A stretch of DNA of 64,000 nt from Alphaproteobacteria bacterium (GTDB taxonomy: Bacteria; Pseudomonadota; Alphaproteobacteria; Micavibrionales; Micavibrionaceae): contig JAJRSA010000013.1 of the NCBI GenBank assembly GCA_024279035.1, positions 155,889 through 219,888 of the forward strand, in the 5' to 3' direction. This document shows, one piece after another, positions 53,101 to 60,879 of the stretch. Below the pieces are notes generated by a model, which saw nothing but the letters and a program-made list of their open reading frames with translations, did no database searches and was not told where the DNA came from. The position numbers were made by a program, and so were the translations under genes. The stretch's first letter is position 1; each line of letters begins with the position of its first letter.

Positions 53101-53326
53101 AGGAACGATTGTACCTTTGAGCACACTCAACAAGGTTGTTGGGTCTATCCCTCTTCTTGGACCTATCATAACGGGGGGCACAGGTGTTTTGATTGCCGCG
53201 ACCTATACGATGAAGAGCGCTCCAGCGGATAAGGAAATTAAAGTATTCGTAAACCCTCTCTCCGCGCTCACTCCAGGGATCCTAAGGCGTATTTTGTTCG
53301 AAGGAGAAAACCCCGCGGACAAATAG
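50186..53326 (+). CDS. Very large AsmA/YhdP-like envelope protein (DUF3971-type)
   Basis: 1046 aa from the ATG at 50186. One N-terminal membrane anchor (EFLLIIALFVVLTIGITLY, about 11-29), then long repetitive beta-strand material in the periplasm, and a C-terminal AsmA-like block (TNFKVVNAPTLARLLNAMSL, GSIPLLGPIITGG). This is the plan of the YhdP/TamB/AsmA family of bridge-like proteins thought to carry phospholipids between inner and outer membranes. Its size is within the YhdP range. The frame is open to 50126 without a better site. Confidence 0.85.
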   Translation: MLKKILCRLSEFLLIIALFVVLTIGITLYRVHSSPLNMGFALETIEQALADEARGLKTSVGHVSLFWPDLKGPVLLLLDQVHILQNGEERFALERAAVSIARLPLLVAKIEPEAVILEGTTVKLIRDIEGNMRVALDLGEKKEGQSVHAVDPFKILEEVLETESQNDPLYGLKAFEIKEASIFVEDQKQQKTWIIPDFSAVFARENGEVSLNVSYGMEEAIVPTDIKINLSRHEREDSFYTGHLHFQNVDVALLGETFGFEPVQGRGLMVQGRASVDLSKEWGVRRADIDLKSGGGQLKIGALYDRFLDIDHINLDLDYDAQTSRVQLRQLDVSAHNVSLTLSSDIDLHKNEIKIPLKITGQEIVVDDLAILWPEALDAEIAKEWVVDNLSVGILTDLSVSIPLSFARDETHPWTLSVGEVESAFAFENMSVDYNRPLMPATHVNGHGSFKDDDLRIEGTTGKIKDLTTDKLSVVISDLSVVGGGRADIDVHVDGPLKTLIEYIGHESINLKDELGFEPKEVKGQASLDVQIDFPTVEGLEIEDINVKVDATLTDVYLPNIVKGMPLTGGPLTLEAGNGKFSLKGKGALDGRPLDLTYVRYLELKKAPFVQKVEARLVADKALRDKFDIELEEYVSGDLPLSLVYVEKANKKAKIEVDADLTPVDFFIESLNYKKSIGEKGRVEMSLLLEGETLKEVSDLNITLHDGHIKKGRLVFSKIQGEIDLERAQFPDIKFPDNILSVELEQTQKGTLKIEIGAQKLDVRPYLGKDAAQDFSSKDAGKRTIVSGHVDRLRVSDKGVFEGVKLYLDISQTGDVNQLELDARAGRGDIYLRYKPNALGNLGFRLEAEDAGATLKAMDIYEDMQGGALLIEASRPPKSHKNDLTGLAQITNFKVVNAPTLARLLNAMSLPGLQQLLNSDGVEFEKMKTNFKRKKTGGGTELLFKNGRTSGSEVGLTFEGKVNQDTGFVDIQGTIVPLSTLNKVVGSIPLLGPIITGGTGVLIAATYTMKSAPADKEIKVFVNPLSALTPGILRRILFEGENPADK

Positions 53327-53358
53327 AAACGTGTTGTTTCATTTTCTGTTGGCGCATA

Positions 53359-53561
53359 TAGTAATTTGCATTAGGAATAAGACATTCTTCTCTCAAAATA
53401 CGTCCTTCCTGCGAAGGCAGGAATCCACCCTTTTCTCTATTCCTCTATAAAGACAGTGGCTGTACCACTGACATGTGGATCCCCGATGTTTAAGATATGC
53501 TGTGCATGTCCTCGGGGATGACGGTGTGTGGGATATGTCTTATTCCTAATGCAAATTACTA
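53359..53561. repeat. MITE-like unit with 27-bp perfect terminal inverted repeats
   Basis: The ends tagtaatttgcattaggaa (from 53359) and ttcctaatgcaaattacta (to 53561) extend to 27 bases of perfect inversion. Inside is a second repeat, from tcctgcgaaggcaggaatcc (53407) to ccactgacatgtgg, plus ccccga/tcgggg. The ends resemble those of the elements at 19876 and 34590. It fills most of the gap after the AsmA-like gene. Confidence 0.75.
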
Positions 53562-53595
53562 TAATCTCAAGCCCAGACTGGTCTTTGAGGGTAAA

Positions 53596-54012
53596 TCAAG
53601 TTTTCTCTTGTCGTGGTAAAGCCCAATCAGGCCGCGGTTTTTTTGGAAGAGGATCGTATTGATGATTTAATCCGAGGAGAATGCAGTAATCCGAAGGATA
53701 GTCTAGGATTTTATCCTGATTATCTTGACTCATCATTCCAATAATTTCTTTTAGTCTTTGCCCTTGACCCTGTTGCGTTGCAAGTGTCCAGACTAGTCCC
53801 TGTTTTTGAAGGGCTTGAACAGCTAAACCTGAGTCTTTGGAGTTTGGAGATGTTGCCAGTGCTTCAAGAAAATGGACACTCTTTGCCAAATCATCTGTAA
53901 AAAAATCAATCAGAGGCTGGGGGTCTTGATTTTCTACAAGCGCTCTAAAACCAGAAAGCGCGGACTCTGAAAAATCCACAGTTATTGTTATACCATCAAG
54001 TATAGCTGACAT
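53596..54012 (-). CDS. Hypothetical protein of 138 aa
   Basis: From the ATG at 54012, with AAGGGTG upstream. Helical N-terminal part (LSGFRALVENQDPQPLIDFF) and a C-terminal Pro-rich tail (DPLPKKPRPDWALP). No signal peptide or membrane segment, no family recognised. Same direction as the next membrane-protein genes but separated by the gap 54013-54080. Confidence 0.5.
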   Translation of the reverse strand: MSAILDGITITVDFSESALSGFRALVENQDPQPLIDFFTDDLAKSVHFLEALATSPNSKDSGLAVQALQKQGLVWTLATQQGQGQRLKEIIGMMSQDNQDKILDYPSDYCILLGLNHQYDPLPKKPRPDWALPRQEKT

Positions 54013-54080
54013 TGAAAACACCCTTTTTTATTGCTTTATTTTTAGTCATAAACCAATAAAGAGTATATGTCAATTTTTAA

Positions 54081-55004
54081 TTAGTTCATTTTCTGCCCAA
54101 GCTTGATCCCATAGGAGCTAATCCCAATAAAGAGTGCGCCAAGAACGATAAGCGCTATAGGCCAGCCTGTGACATCGGAGAAATATCGTCCTGTCAAATA
54201 GCTTAAATAGGTGAGGAGGGTTATAATACTTGCAAACAGAAAGCTGCGACTTTGCGTCCAGGTACTGGCATAAATAAGAAGGGCGGCCACGCCAATAAGG
54301 GCAAAGTCAAAACTACCTTCAAGAACCCAAAAGACTCTCAGTGAAAAATAGAGGGTGGACACAAAATACCAGAAACCAGCAATCGCCCGATGAGCTGTTT
54401 TATCAAGACCATAGGCAAGGCAAAGCCCTGAAAAACTTAAAACAATATGTATTACATCTGCATCAAGATTCATGAGATAGGCAAGAGCGCACAGCGCCCC
54501 ATAGCCAAAGAGAATACCGAAGAAGGCCAAGCTTGTTTTGCGGTATTTTAGAAATAAAAGCCCCTGTTGGAGGGCAAGAACGCCGAAGACGATCATTATA
54601 GCGCACTCGAGTGATTTATGGTTGTTCATATATTCATCCAAAAAGACAAATAACCCCAGAGGCTGAAGGGCTACGGCAATGAGCATTAAAGGGGTGAATA
54701 CTTTGGTGTATCGACTGTCTTTGAGGGCAATCAGGGCAAGGAGCAAGCAAATAAGTCCAGAGCCCAGTGTGATGAGAACGCGCGAAGCAGAGGAAAAATC
54801 ATCCCACACCATATTTGCATAAGTACATAGTCCTGCAAAAATCAAGCCCCCTCCCAGATAAGAAAAGAGATAGGTAAAAAAACTATGTTTTTTGGAGTGT
54901 GTACTGAGTGTATCAGCGTAGTGATTTTGAATATTTTCAATGGTAACATTGTGTGTACGGGCAAGCTCAGAAATTTGAGCGAGGATTTTGTTTTTATCAC
55001 TCAT
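54081..55004 (-). CDS. DUF2157-like polytopic membrane protein
   Basis: 307 aa, with about nine membrane helices after a soluble N-terminal helix (KILAQISELARTHNVTIENI). YLGGGLIFAGLCTYANMVWDDFSSASRVL matches in part the opening of DUF2157 proteins, whose function is unknown. It overlaps the upstream gene by four bases (ATGA-type), and DUF2157 proteins are characteristically encoded with a GDYXXLXY-domain protein, as here. Confidence 0.75.
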   Translation of the reverse strand: MSDKNKILAQISELARTHNVTIENIQNHYADTLSTHSKKHSFFTYLFSYLGGGLIFAGLCTYANMVWDDFSSASRVLITLGSGLICLLLALIALKDSRYTKVFTPLMLIAVALQPLGLFVFLDEYMNNHKSLECAIMIVFGVLALQQGLLFLKYRKTSLAFFGILFGYGALCALAYLMNLDADVIHIVLSFSGLCLAYGLDKTAHRAIAGFWYFVSTLYFSLRVFWVLEGSFDFALIGVAALLIYASTWTQSRSFLFASIITLLTYLSYLTGRYFSDVTGWPIALIVLGALFIGISSYGIKLGQKMN

Positions 55005-55570
55005 TGTTCAACCCATCCTATAAATTTTGTGTGTGGCCAAGGCATTGTGCTTGGGAGCTCGATCCTGTTGCCATCTTTGACGATGAAATCTTTACGATTA
55101 TGACGGCTATATCCAAAAATTTCAGTTAGGACACTCCCATTTCTATAGCCTGCACGCTCAAACTTATACCCATCAAGGGCGGTCTCTTTATTTCTAAATT
55201 TAATATGTTTGAATGTGTCAGGGAGAGGAATATTTATGGTTTTATTCTCTTTGTAAATACTTTCAATATCAATTGGATAAGACTGCAAGTCATCTTTGGA
55301 GGCGTCATAGATATGCAGTGTGACATCAGCATTTGAGGGTTTGTTTTTATTTTTTTTTAGGGATAGTTTGAGCGTTTTTGTATCAGGGGCTATTTTTATG
55401 CGTAGGTCATTACGATAGTCCCTCGTATCACCGAGCAAATACGCAATTTTATACTGTGGAGGCTCAACATTTATTTGTGAGAGATGTTGAGACAGGGACA
55501 GAAAGGCAACCAACGCCAACGGTAGCGTTATACCGAGCACAATAAAAATATTTTCTTTGATAAAACCCAT
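55001..55570 (-). CDS. GDYXXLXY-domain-like membrane-anchored protein
   Basis: 189 aa. One N-terminal membrane helix (IFIVLGITLPLALVAFLSL), then a periplasmic beta-rich part. The assignment rests mainly on pairing with the DUF2157 gene; the actual GDY motif is altered (LLGDTRDYRNDLRIKI), so this is a divergent member or a functional analogue. The YRNGSVLTEIFGYSRHNRKDF region suggests an exposed basic surface. Confidence 0.55.
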   Translation of the reverse strand: MGFIKENIFIVLGITLPLALVAFLSLSQHLSQINVEPPQYKIAYLLGDTRDYRNDLRIKIAPDTKTLKLSLKKNKNKPSNADVTLHIYDASKDDLQSYPIDIESIYKENKTINIPLPDTFKHIKFRNKETALDGYKFERAGYRNGSVLTEIFGYSRHNRKDFIVKDGNRIELPSTMPWPHTKFIGWVEQ

Positions 55571-55599
55571 GTCAAACCCTATTTTCTTCCTGTAGTGTC

Positions 55600-55893
55600 A
55601 TGAGCAGTATGAATGAGAAACAAGATAATGTCTATACAGTAAAGAGATGGCGAAAAAGACTAATTTTTCGCTCGTGGCATCGTGGGACGAAGGAGATGGA
55701 TCTCCTTTTAGGTCATTTTGCAGATCTCTATATTCAGACATTCACTGAAGCACAGTTGCAAGAATATGAAGATGTTTTGTCTCTCAATGATCCTGATCTG
55801 TATAAGATGTATCTTGGACAGCGTGTTCCGGAAGAGGGAGAGCAGAGTGATATTTTACAGCTCTTCTTGAGTTTTGTCCTTAAACCCACATAA
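55600..55893 (+). CDS. sdhE: FAD assembly factor SdhE
   Basis: 97 aa. Aids covalent flavinylation of succinate dehydrogenase SdhA. The diagnostic segment RLIFRSWHRGTKEMDLLLG contains the RGxxE motif, followed by LYKMYLGQRVPEE. Its 3' end overlaps nth by 39 bases in convergent orientation. Some 29 bases separate its start from that of the divergent GDYXXLXY-like gene. ATG at 55609 is an alternative start. Confidence 0.92.
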   Translation: MSSMNEKQDNVYTVKRWRKRLIFRSWHRGTKEMDLLLGHFADLYIQTFTEAQLQEYEDVLSLNDPDLYKMYLGQRVPEEGEQSDILQLFLSFVLKPT

Positions 55894-56496
55894 ATCAGAC
55901 ACAATACACTCTCCGCATTTAGGTTTGCGTGCAACACACACATAGCGTCCGTGCAAAATGAGCCAATGATGCGCATGACGTTTAAATTCATCTGGGATGG
56001 CGCGTTCTAATCCTGTCTCCACCTGTTCTGGTGTTTTGCCCTTTGCCATGCTTGTCCGATTACCGATGCGGAATATGTGCGTATCTACCGCGATTGTCGC
56101 GTGCCCAAAGGCAATATTGAGGACAACATTGGCGGTTTTTCGCCCCACCCCTGCGAGCTTGATTAAGGCTTCACGTGTTTGAGGGACTTCTCCATCATGC
56201 GCATCAATCAAAGTCTGTGAAAGTTTAATCACATTCTTGGCTTTGGTATTGAACAGGCCTATGGTTTTGATGAAATTACGGACTGTGTCTTCTCCTAACG
56301 TGACCATTTTCTCAGGCGTGTCTGCGGCTTTAAAAAGCGCGGGAGTGGCTTTATTGACGCCTTTGTCTGTGGCTTGAGCTGAGAGAACAACGGCAACAAG
56401 TAAGGTATAGGTATTGGTGTAAAAAAGTTCCCCTTGAGGCTCAGGATTTTGATTGCGCAGGCGGTCAAAGAAAGTCTGAATATCTTGTTTTTTCAT
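55855..56496 (-). CDS. nth: Endonuclease III
   Basis: 213 aa bifunctional DNA glycosylase/AP lyase for oxidised pyrimidines. The helix-hairpin-helix LAGVGRKTANVVLNIAFG holds the catalytic Lys, FAVDTHIFR-like TIAVDTHIFRIGNR the catalytic Asp, and the C-terminal C-x6-C-x2-C-x5-C [4Fe-4S] loop reads CVARKPKCGECIVSDLC. Length normal. Divergent from ogt. Confidence 0.96.
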   Translation of the reverse strand: MKKQDIQTFFDRLRNQNPEPQGELFYTNTYTLLVAVVLSAQATDKGVNKATPALFKAADTPEKMVTLGEDTVRNFIKTIGLFNTKAKNVIKLSQTLIDAHDGEVPQTREALIKLAGVGRKTANVVLNIAFGHATIAVDTHIFRIGNRTSMAKGKTPEQVETGLERAIPDEFKRHAHHWLILHGRYVCVARKPKCGECIVSDLCGFKDKTQEEL

Positions 56497-56520
56497 GAGA
56501 ATAGGTATAAAGAGTCATAT

Positions 56521-56997
56521 ATGCCTTGTCCATCCACTCCCCTGATCCGTCTCTCTCAAAAACCACATTCCATTCGATATGCGTTAGAAGGAGGCATGAT
56601 GATCGGAGTGTGTGAGCAAGGAGTGTGTTGGGCTGGATTTGATCTGGATGGGGCTGTGATGCGCGCCCGCTTTTCGAACGCAGAGTTTACACAAGATATG
56701 CGTTTAAAGAGCGAAGGTTTGCCTCTTGCCCTCTATGGCACAGATTTTCAGATGAAAGTCTGGAGAGAGCTTCTTAAAATCCCTACAGGTCAAACGATGA
56801 GCTATAAAAATATAGCGCAAAAGATAGGGCATCCAAAAGCACATCGCGCCGTGGGGACAGCTGTAGGCGCTAATCCAGTTTCTGTCCATATCCCCTGTCA
56901 CCGTGTTTTGCCTGCGGCAGGGGGGATTGGAAAATATCTTTGGGGAAGAGAGAAGAAAGCGGCGCTTTTGAAGAGAGAAAATATAATGTTGACATAG
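56521..56997 (+). CDS. ogt: Methylated-DNA-[protein]-cysteine S-methyltransferase
   Basis: 158 aa from the ATG at 56521. A suicide enzyme removing methyl groups from O6-methylguanine. The active site PCHRVLP is intact, preceded by the helix-turn-helix GQTMSYKNIAQKIGHPKAHR and the Asn-hinge AVGANPVSVHI. The N-terminal half is short, as in Ogt rather than Ada. The frame is open to 56434 but overlaps nth; the start at 56521 gives the usual size. Confidence 0.95.
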   Translation: MPCPSTPLIRLSQKPHSIRYALEGGMMIGVCEQGVCWAGFDLDGAVMRARFSNAEFTQDMRLKSEGLPLALYGTDFQMKVWRELLKIPTGQTMSYKNIAQKIGHPKAHRAVGTAVGANPVSVHIPCHRVLPAAGGIGKYLWGREKKAALLKRENIMLT

Positions 56998-57053
56998 GAC
57001 GTGTATAACTTTAAAAAGAGACATAAAAATTAACTTAAAAAGGGCTTTATGTC

Positions 57054-57185
57054 ATGATTTTTAATCCTCTAGACTCTGTGAGAGAACAACGTATAAAAAA
57101 GGCCCTTCAAGAGAGTAATTTGGAAGAGTTCGGGCTAATTCTTGATGATGGAGAGAGGGATGTTTCAATCCTTTGCAAGGGCTAA
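57054..57185 (+). CDS. Short open frame, possible 5' part of a broken gene
   Basis: 43 codons from an ATG (MIFNPLDSVREQRIKKALQE, then FGLILDDGERDV) to a stop at 57183. It overlaps the next frame (57142 onwards) by 44 bases. A +1 or -1 slip in between would join the two into one protein of about 130 aa. The ribosome site is weak (AAGGGCTTT). Not a family I recognise. Confidence 0.35.
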   Translation: MIFNPLDSVREQRIKKALQESNLEEFGLILDDGERDVSILCKG

Positions 57186-57453
57186 AATCCATGCCCCACT
57201 TATTGTTCAGGATTGGGAAAAAGAAATAAAAGCGGATAATTGTATGTGCTGTTTTCATGCCGCCGTCACAGCAACGGAAGAGGGGGATCTTTTGAACGTG
57301 ATCCATTATCTGGAAACTGTACAAGATATCCGAGGACAGGAGTTAAGTGGAGCGTGTCAAAAGAAGGTAGAGAGTGCCCTTACAATACAAAATGCTTATC
57401 CATTACATGTTGGGCAGGCACATATGAATAAAGTGTTGTATGATCATTCTTAA
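57142..57453 (+). CDS. Hypothetical protein of up to 103 aa
   Basis: Reads from a TTG at 57142 or an ATG at 57160. Contains Cys in DNCMCCFHAAV and GACQKKVES and a helical C-terminus. No family recognised. It may be the 3' part of the gene beginning at 57054, or a separate gene with overlapping start. Confidence 0.4.
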   Translation: MMMERGMFQSFARAKIHAPLIVQDWEKEIKADNCMCCFHAAVTATEEGDLLNVIHYLETVQDIRGQELSGACQKKVESALTIQNAYPLHVGQAHMNKVLYDHS

Positions 57454-57473
57454 AGGACAAAGAGGCGATGCCT

Positions 57474-58610
57474 CTAATCCTTTAAATCACTCCACAAATC
57501 TTTCATCTTTGTAAAAAAACCATCACTTTCAGGATTGTGTTTTCCTGATTTTTTGAGGTTGTCGTCGAGTTCTTTAACCATTTTCTTTTGTTTTTTGTCG
57601 AGATTGATGGGGGTTTCAACATAAATTTCAATGAACATGTCTCCACGGGCAGAGGATTTGAGAACGCTCATGCCTTTGCCTTTGAGGCGGAATTGTTGAC
57701 CTGTTTGCGCGCCTTCGGGGATTTTGACTTTGCTCTTTCCACCATCAATGATTGGAATCTCTAAAGAGCTCCCTATGACAGCTGTCGTCATAGAGATAGG
57801 CACGCGACAATATAAATTCGCCCCGTCTCGTTTGAAAAATTTATGGGGTTTAACGCCAATCAAAACATAAAGATCCCCTGGGGGTCCTCCTTTGTAGCCT
57901 GCTTCTCCTTCTCCAGCGAGACGAATGCGACGGCCTTGATCTATCCCTGCAGGAACAGAAACTTGAAGTGTTTTGTCTTTTTGAATACGTCCTGTGCCAT
58001 GACAGGGAGAACAAGGATCTTTGATAATTTGTCCTTCTCCTTTACAGGTGGGGCAGGTGCGTTCAATGGTAAAGAACCCTTGTTGTGCACGCACACGCCC
58101 TTTGCCTCCACAGGCTGAACAATTTTCCGCGCCTCCTGATTTTTTGGATCCTGTTCCCTTACAAGGGCGACATTTCTCAACAGCAGGAACGCGGATTTTA
58201 GCGTCCTTCCCTTTAAAGGCCTCATCGAGTGTAATATCCATCTGGAACTGCATATCTGCACCACGCATAGGGCCAGAGGCGTGACCTCCGCCGCGAGACA
58301 TACCCCCAAACATGTCTTCAAAAATATCTGAAAAATTCCCAAATCCAGCGGCACCGTGGCCTCCACCGCCCCCACCACTGGCTTGTTGTGTGAACACATC
58401 ATGCCCATATTGGTCATAGGCGGCTTTTTTTTGAGAATCTTTGAGAACGTCATAGGCTTCATTGATCTCTTTGAATTTTTCTTCGGCCTCTGCATTGTCT
58501 TTGTTTTGATCAGGATGATATTTCATCGCCAATTTTCGATACGCCTTTTTAATCTCAGAATCATCGGCTGTGTGGCTCGTTTCTAGGACATCGTAATAAT
58601 TTTTGCTCAT
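57474..58610 (-). CDS. dnaJ: Chaperone DnaJ
   Basis: 378 aa class A J-protein, the co-chaperone that stimulates DnaK ATP hydrolysis and delivers substrates. J domain with HPD in KLAMKYHPDQNKDN (1-70), Gly-rich linker (about 75-110), four zinc-finger repeats CRPCKGTG, CSACGGKG, CPTCKGEG and CSPCHGTG (about 143-205), and the C-terminal substrate-binding domains. Lies 66 bases downstream of dnaK, with a terminator between them. Confidence 0.97.
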   Translation of the reverse strand: MSKNYYDVLETSHTADDSEIKKAYRKLAMKYHPDQNKDNAEAEEKFKEINEAYDVLKDSQKKAAYDQYGHDVFTQQASGGGGGGHGAAGFGNFSDIFEDMFGGMSRGGGHASGPMRGADMQFQMDITLDEAFKGKDAKIRVPAVEKCRPCKGTGSKKSGGAENCSACGGKGRVRAQQGFFTIERTCPTCKGEGQIIKDPCSPCHGTGRIQKDKTLQVSVPAGIDQGRRIRLAGEGEAGYKGGPPGDLYVLIGVKPHKFFKRDGANLYCRVPISMTTAVIGSSLEIPIIDGGKSKVKIPEGAQTGQQFRLKGKGMSVLKSSARGDMFIEIYVETPINLDKKQKKMVKELDDNLKKSGKHNPESDGFFTKMKDLWSDLKD

Positions 58611-58632
58611 GAGGTCTCTTTTTTCTAAGGAG

Positions 58633-58666
58633 GTAAAAAAAGAGCGCTTATGAGGTAAGCGCTCTT
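58633..58666 (-). terminator. Rho-independent terminator between dnaK and dnaJ
   Basis: On the minus strand AAGAGCGCTTA pairs perfectly with TAAGCGCTCTT around a five-base loop, followed by six more T residues. It would reduce read-through into dnaJ. Confidence 0.8.
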
Positions 58667-58676
58667 GCTTTTTAAA

Positions 58677-60620
58677 TTAAGCAGATTTCTCTGCACCCTC
58701 ATCTTCATCATCATCGAGACTTAGATCTGTGAAGTCAGCGTCGACGACATCATCTGGGTTTCCCGCAGGAGACACATCATCCGCAGAGGCACCGTCTTCA
58801 GAGGCATTTTCTTCCTGTGCTTTCTTATAGGCGGCTTCTCCGATCTTCATGGAGGCCTCTTGTAGCGCTTGCAGTTTTTCTTCTAAAGCTGTTTTGTCTT
58901 CTGCCTCTAACGCTTCTTTCAGAGCGGCCATAGCTGTTTCTGTTTCCGCTTTCGCATCGGCAGGACAGTCATCCCCAAGCTCTTCAATCGATTGTTCAGT
59001 GGCGTGAAGTGTGGATTCAGCCTGATTTTTTAGATCAACAATTTCTCGTTTTTCTTTATCTGCATCTGCATTATCCTCAGCGTCCTTAACCATTTGGTCA
59101 ACATCCGCATCGCTTAGACCTCCAGAGGCTTGGATTTGAACATTTTGTTCTTTGCCTGTGGCTTTATCTTTCGCAGAGACATTCACAATCCCGTTAGCAT
59201 CAATATCAAAGGTCACTTCAACTTGAGGCACACCGCGTGGAGAGGGAGGAATACCAACCAAATCAAATTGTCCCAGACGCTTGTTGTCTGCGGCCATCTC
59301 ACGTTCTCCCTGATAGACAGAAATTGTGACAGCCGTCTGGTTGTCTTCTGCTGTGGAGAAGGTTTGTGATTTTTTCGTTGGGATGGTTGTGTTGCGATCA
59401 ATCAAACGGGTGAAAGCGCCCCCCAATGTTTCAATCCCAAGAGAGAGAGGGGTAACATCCAACAAAAGAACATCTTTGACGTCTCCTTGGAGAACACCCC
59501 CTTGAATGGCCGCCCCCTCAGCGACAACTTCATCAGGGTTCACCCCTTTATGAGGCTCTTTTCCGAAGAATTCTTTGACCGTGCTTAAAATCTTTGGCAT
59601 CCGAGTCATTCCTCCAACCATCACAACTTCATCAATGTCAGATGGTTTCAGGCCTGCATCTTTGAGGGCTGCTTTACATGGCTTGATAGATTGACGAATA
59701 AGATCATCAACGAGAGACTCTAATTTTGCACGGCTGAGCTTAATGTTAAGATGTTTAGGTCCAGATTGATCCGCGGTCACAAAGGGAAGGTTGATTTCCG
59801 TGTTTGTGGCGCTAGAAAGCTCAACTTTTGCTTTCTCGGCTGCTTCTTTTAAACGTTGGAGCGCAAGCTTGTCATTGCGCAAATCAACACCACTGTCTTT
59901 AAGGAATTCATCGGCAAGATAATCAATGATGCGTAGATCAAAATCTTCTCCGCCCAAAAATGTATCTCCGTTGGTGGATTTGACTTCAAAGACACCGTCT
60001 CCGATTTCAAGGATAGAGACATCGAATGTGCCTCCTCCAAGGTCATAGACAGCAATCATCCCCGTTTTCTTTTGATCTAGGCCATAGGCAAGGGCGGCCG
60101 CTGTTGGCTCGTTAATAATCCGCAAAACTTCAAGCCCTGCAATTTTCCCTGCATCTTTTGTGGCTTGACGCTGAGAATCGTTGAAATAGGCAGGGACGGT
60201 AATGACGGCTTGCGTCACTTCGCTCCCAAGGAAGCTTTCGGCTGTTTCTTTCATTTTCTGTAAGATCATGGCCGCAATTTGTGCAGGCGCATGCTTCTCA
60301 CCATTAATCTCAACCCACGCATCTCCATTATCACCTTCGACAATATTGTAAGGTGCTTTCTTTTTAAGATCCTGTACAAATTGTTCTTTAAAGCGTCGTC
60401 CAATGAGACGTTTGATGGCAGAGAGCGTATTCTCTGGGTTTGTAACAGCCTGACGTTTTGCAGGTTGTCCGACGAGGCGCTCTCCATCTTTTGTGAAAGC
60501 AACCATAGAGGGCGTTGTGCGTGCCCCTTCGGAATTTTCAATAATTTTTGCTTTTTTACCGTCCATAACGGCCACACAGGAATTGGTGGTTCCCAAATCA
60601 ATACCAATGACTTTACTCAT
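58677..60620 (-). CDS. dnaK: Chaperone DnaK (Hsp70)
   Basis: 647 aa ATP-driven chaperone. [18 protein letters not shown] at the N-terminus, [21 protein letters not shown]-type phosphate site, [13 protein letters not shown], the GGMTRMP loop, [16 protein letters not shown] at the start of the peptide-binding domain and an acidic C-terminus. Length normal. AGGAGAAAAAC precedes the ATG. The upstream region (60621-60879) is shared with the divergent TolC-like gene. Confidence 0.98.
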   Translation of the reverse strand: MSKVIGIDLGTTNSCVAVMDGKKAKIIENSEGARTTPSMVAFTKDGERLVGQPAKRQAVTNPENTLSAIKRLIGRRFKEQFVQDLKKKAPYNIVEGDNGDAWVEINGEKHAPAQIAAMILQKMKETAESFLGSEVTQAVITVPAYFNDSQRQATKDAGKIAGLEVLRIINEPTAAALAYGLDQKKTGMIAVYDLGGGTFDVSILEIGDGVFEVKSTNGDTFLGGEDFDLRIIDYLADEFLKDSGVDLRNDKLALQRLKEAAEKAKVELSSATNTEINLPFVTADQSGPKHLNIKLSRAKLESLVDDLIRQSIKPCKAALKDAGLKPSDIDEVVMVGGMTRMPKILSTVKEFFGKEPHKGVNPDEVVAEGAAIQGGVLQGDVKDVLLLDVTPLSLGIETLGGAFTRLIDRNTTIPTKKSQTFSTAEDNQTAVTISVYQGEREMAADNKRLGQFDLVGIPPSPRGVPQVEVTFDIDANGIVNVSAKDKATGKEQNVQIQASGGLSDADVDQMVKDAEDNADADKEKREIVDLKNQAESTLHATEQSIEELGDDCPADAKAETETAMAALKEALEAEDKTALEEKLQALQEASMKIGEAAYKKAQEENASEDGASADDVSPAGNPDDVVDADFTDLSLDDDEDEGAEKSA

Positions 60621-60690
60621 GTTTTTCTCCTTATAATAAGCAAGATTAAAATTACTTAGCCCTCTTCAGAGGCACCAAATATCATATCCT

Positions 60691-60719
60691 ATATATAGGA
60701 AGAATAGAGGAGAGGTCAA
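60691..60719 (-). promoter_or_regulatory. Possible promoter for dnaK
   Basis: On the minus strand TTGACC (60719-60714), a 17-base spacer and ATATAT (60696-60691). The overlapping CCTATATAT could serve as a heat-shock-type -10. No CIRCE-like inverted repeat was seen. No other signal was found in the 259-base intergenic region. Confidence 0.4.
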
Positions 60720-60879
60720 ATATTTTTGTCTGTTTATAGTCATTTTTGTGTTTAAAAAATAACCCTCTCTTGGAGGGAGTGTTGATTTATCCTTTACACG
60801 ATAGGTTCAGCATGGCAGAATCAGTGTATCTATTAGAGGGGGAGACGTTCTGTTTCCTCAGCGTTTCAAGAATTAAAGC

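Noticed and set aside
60621-60879. CIRCE/HrcA operator before dnaK
   Set aside because: No TTAGCACTC-N9-GAGTGCTAA-like inverted repeat is present.
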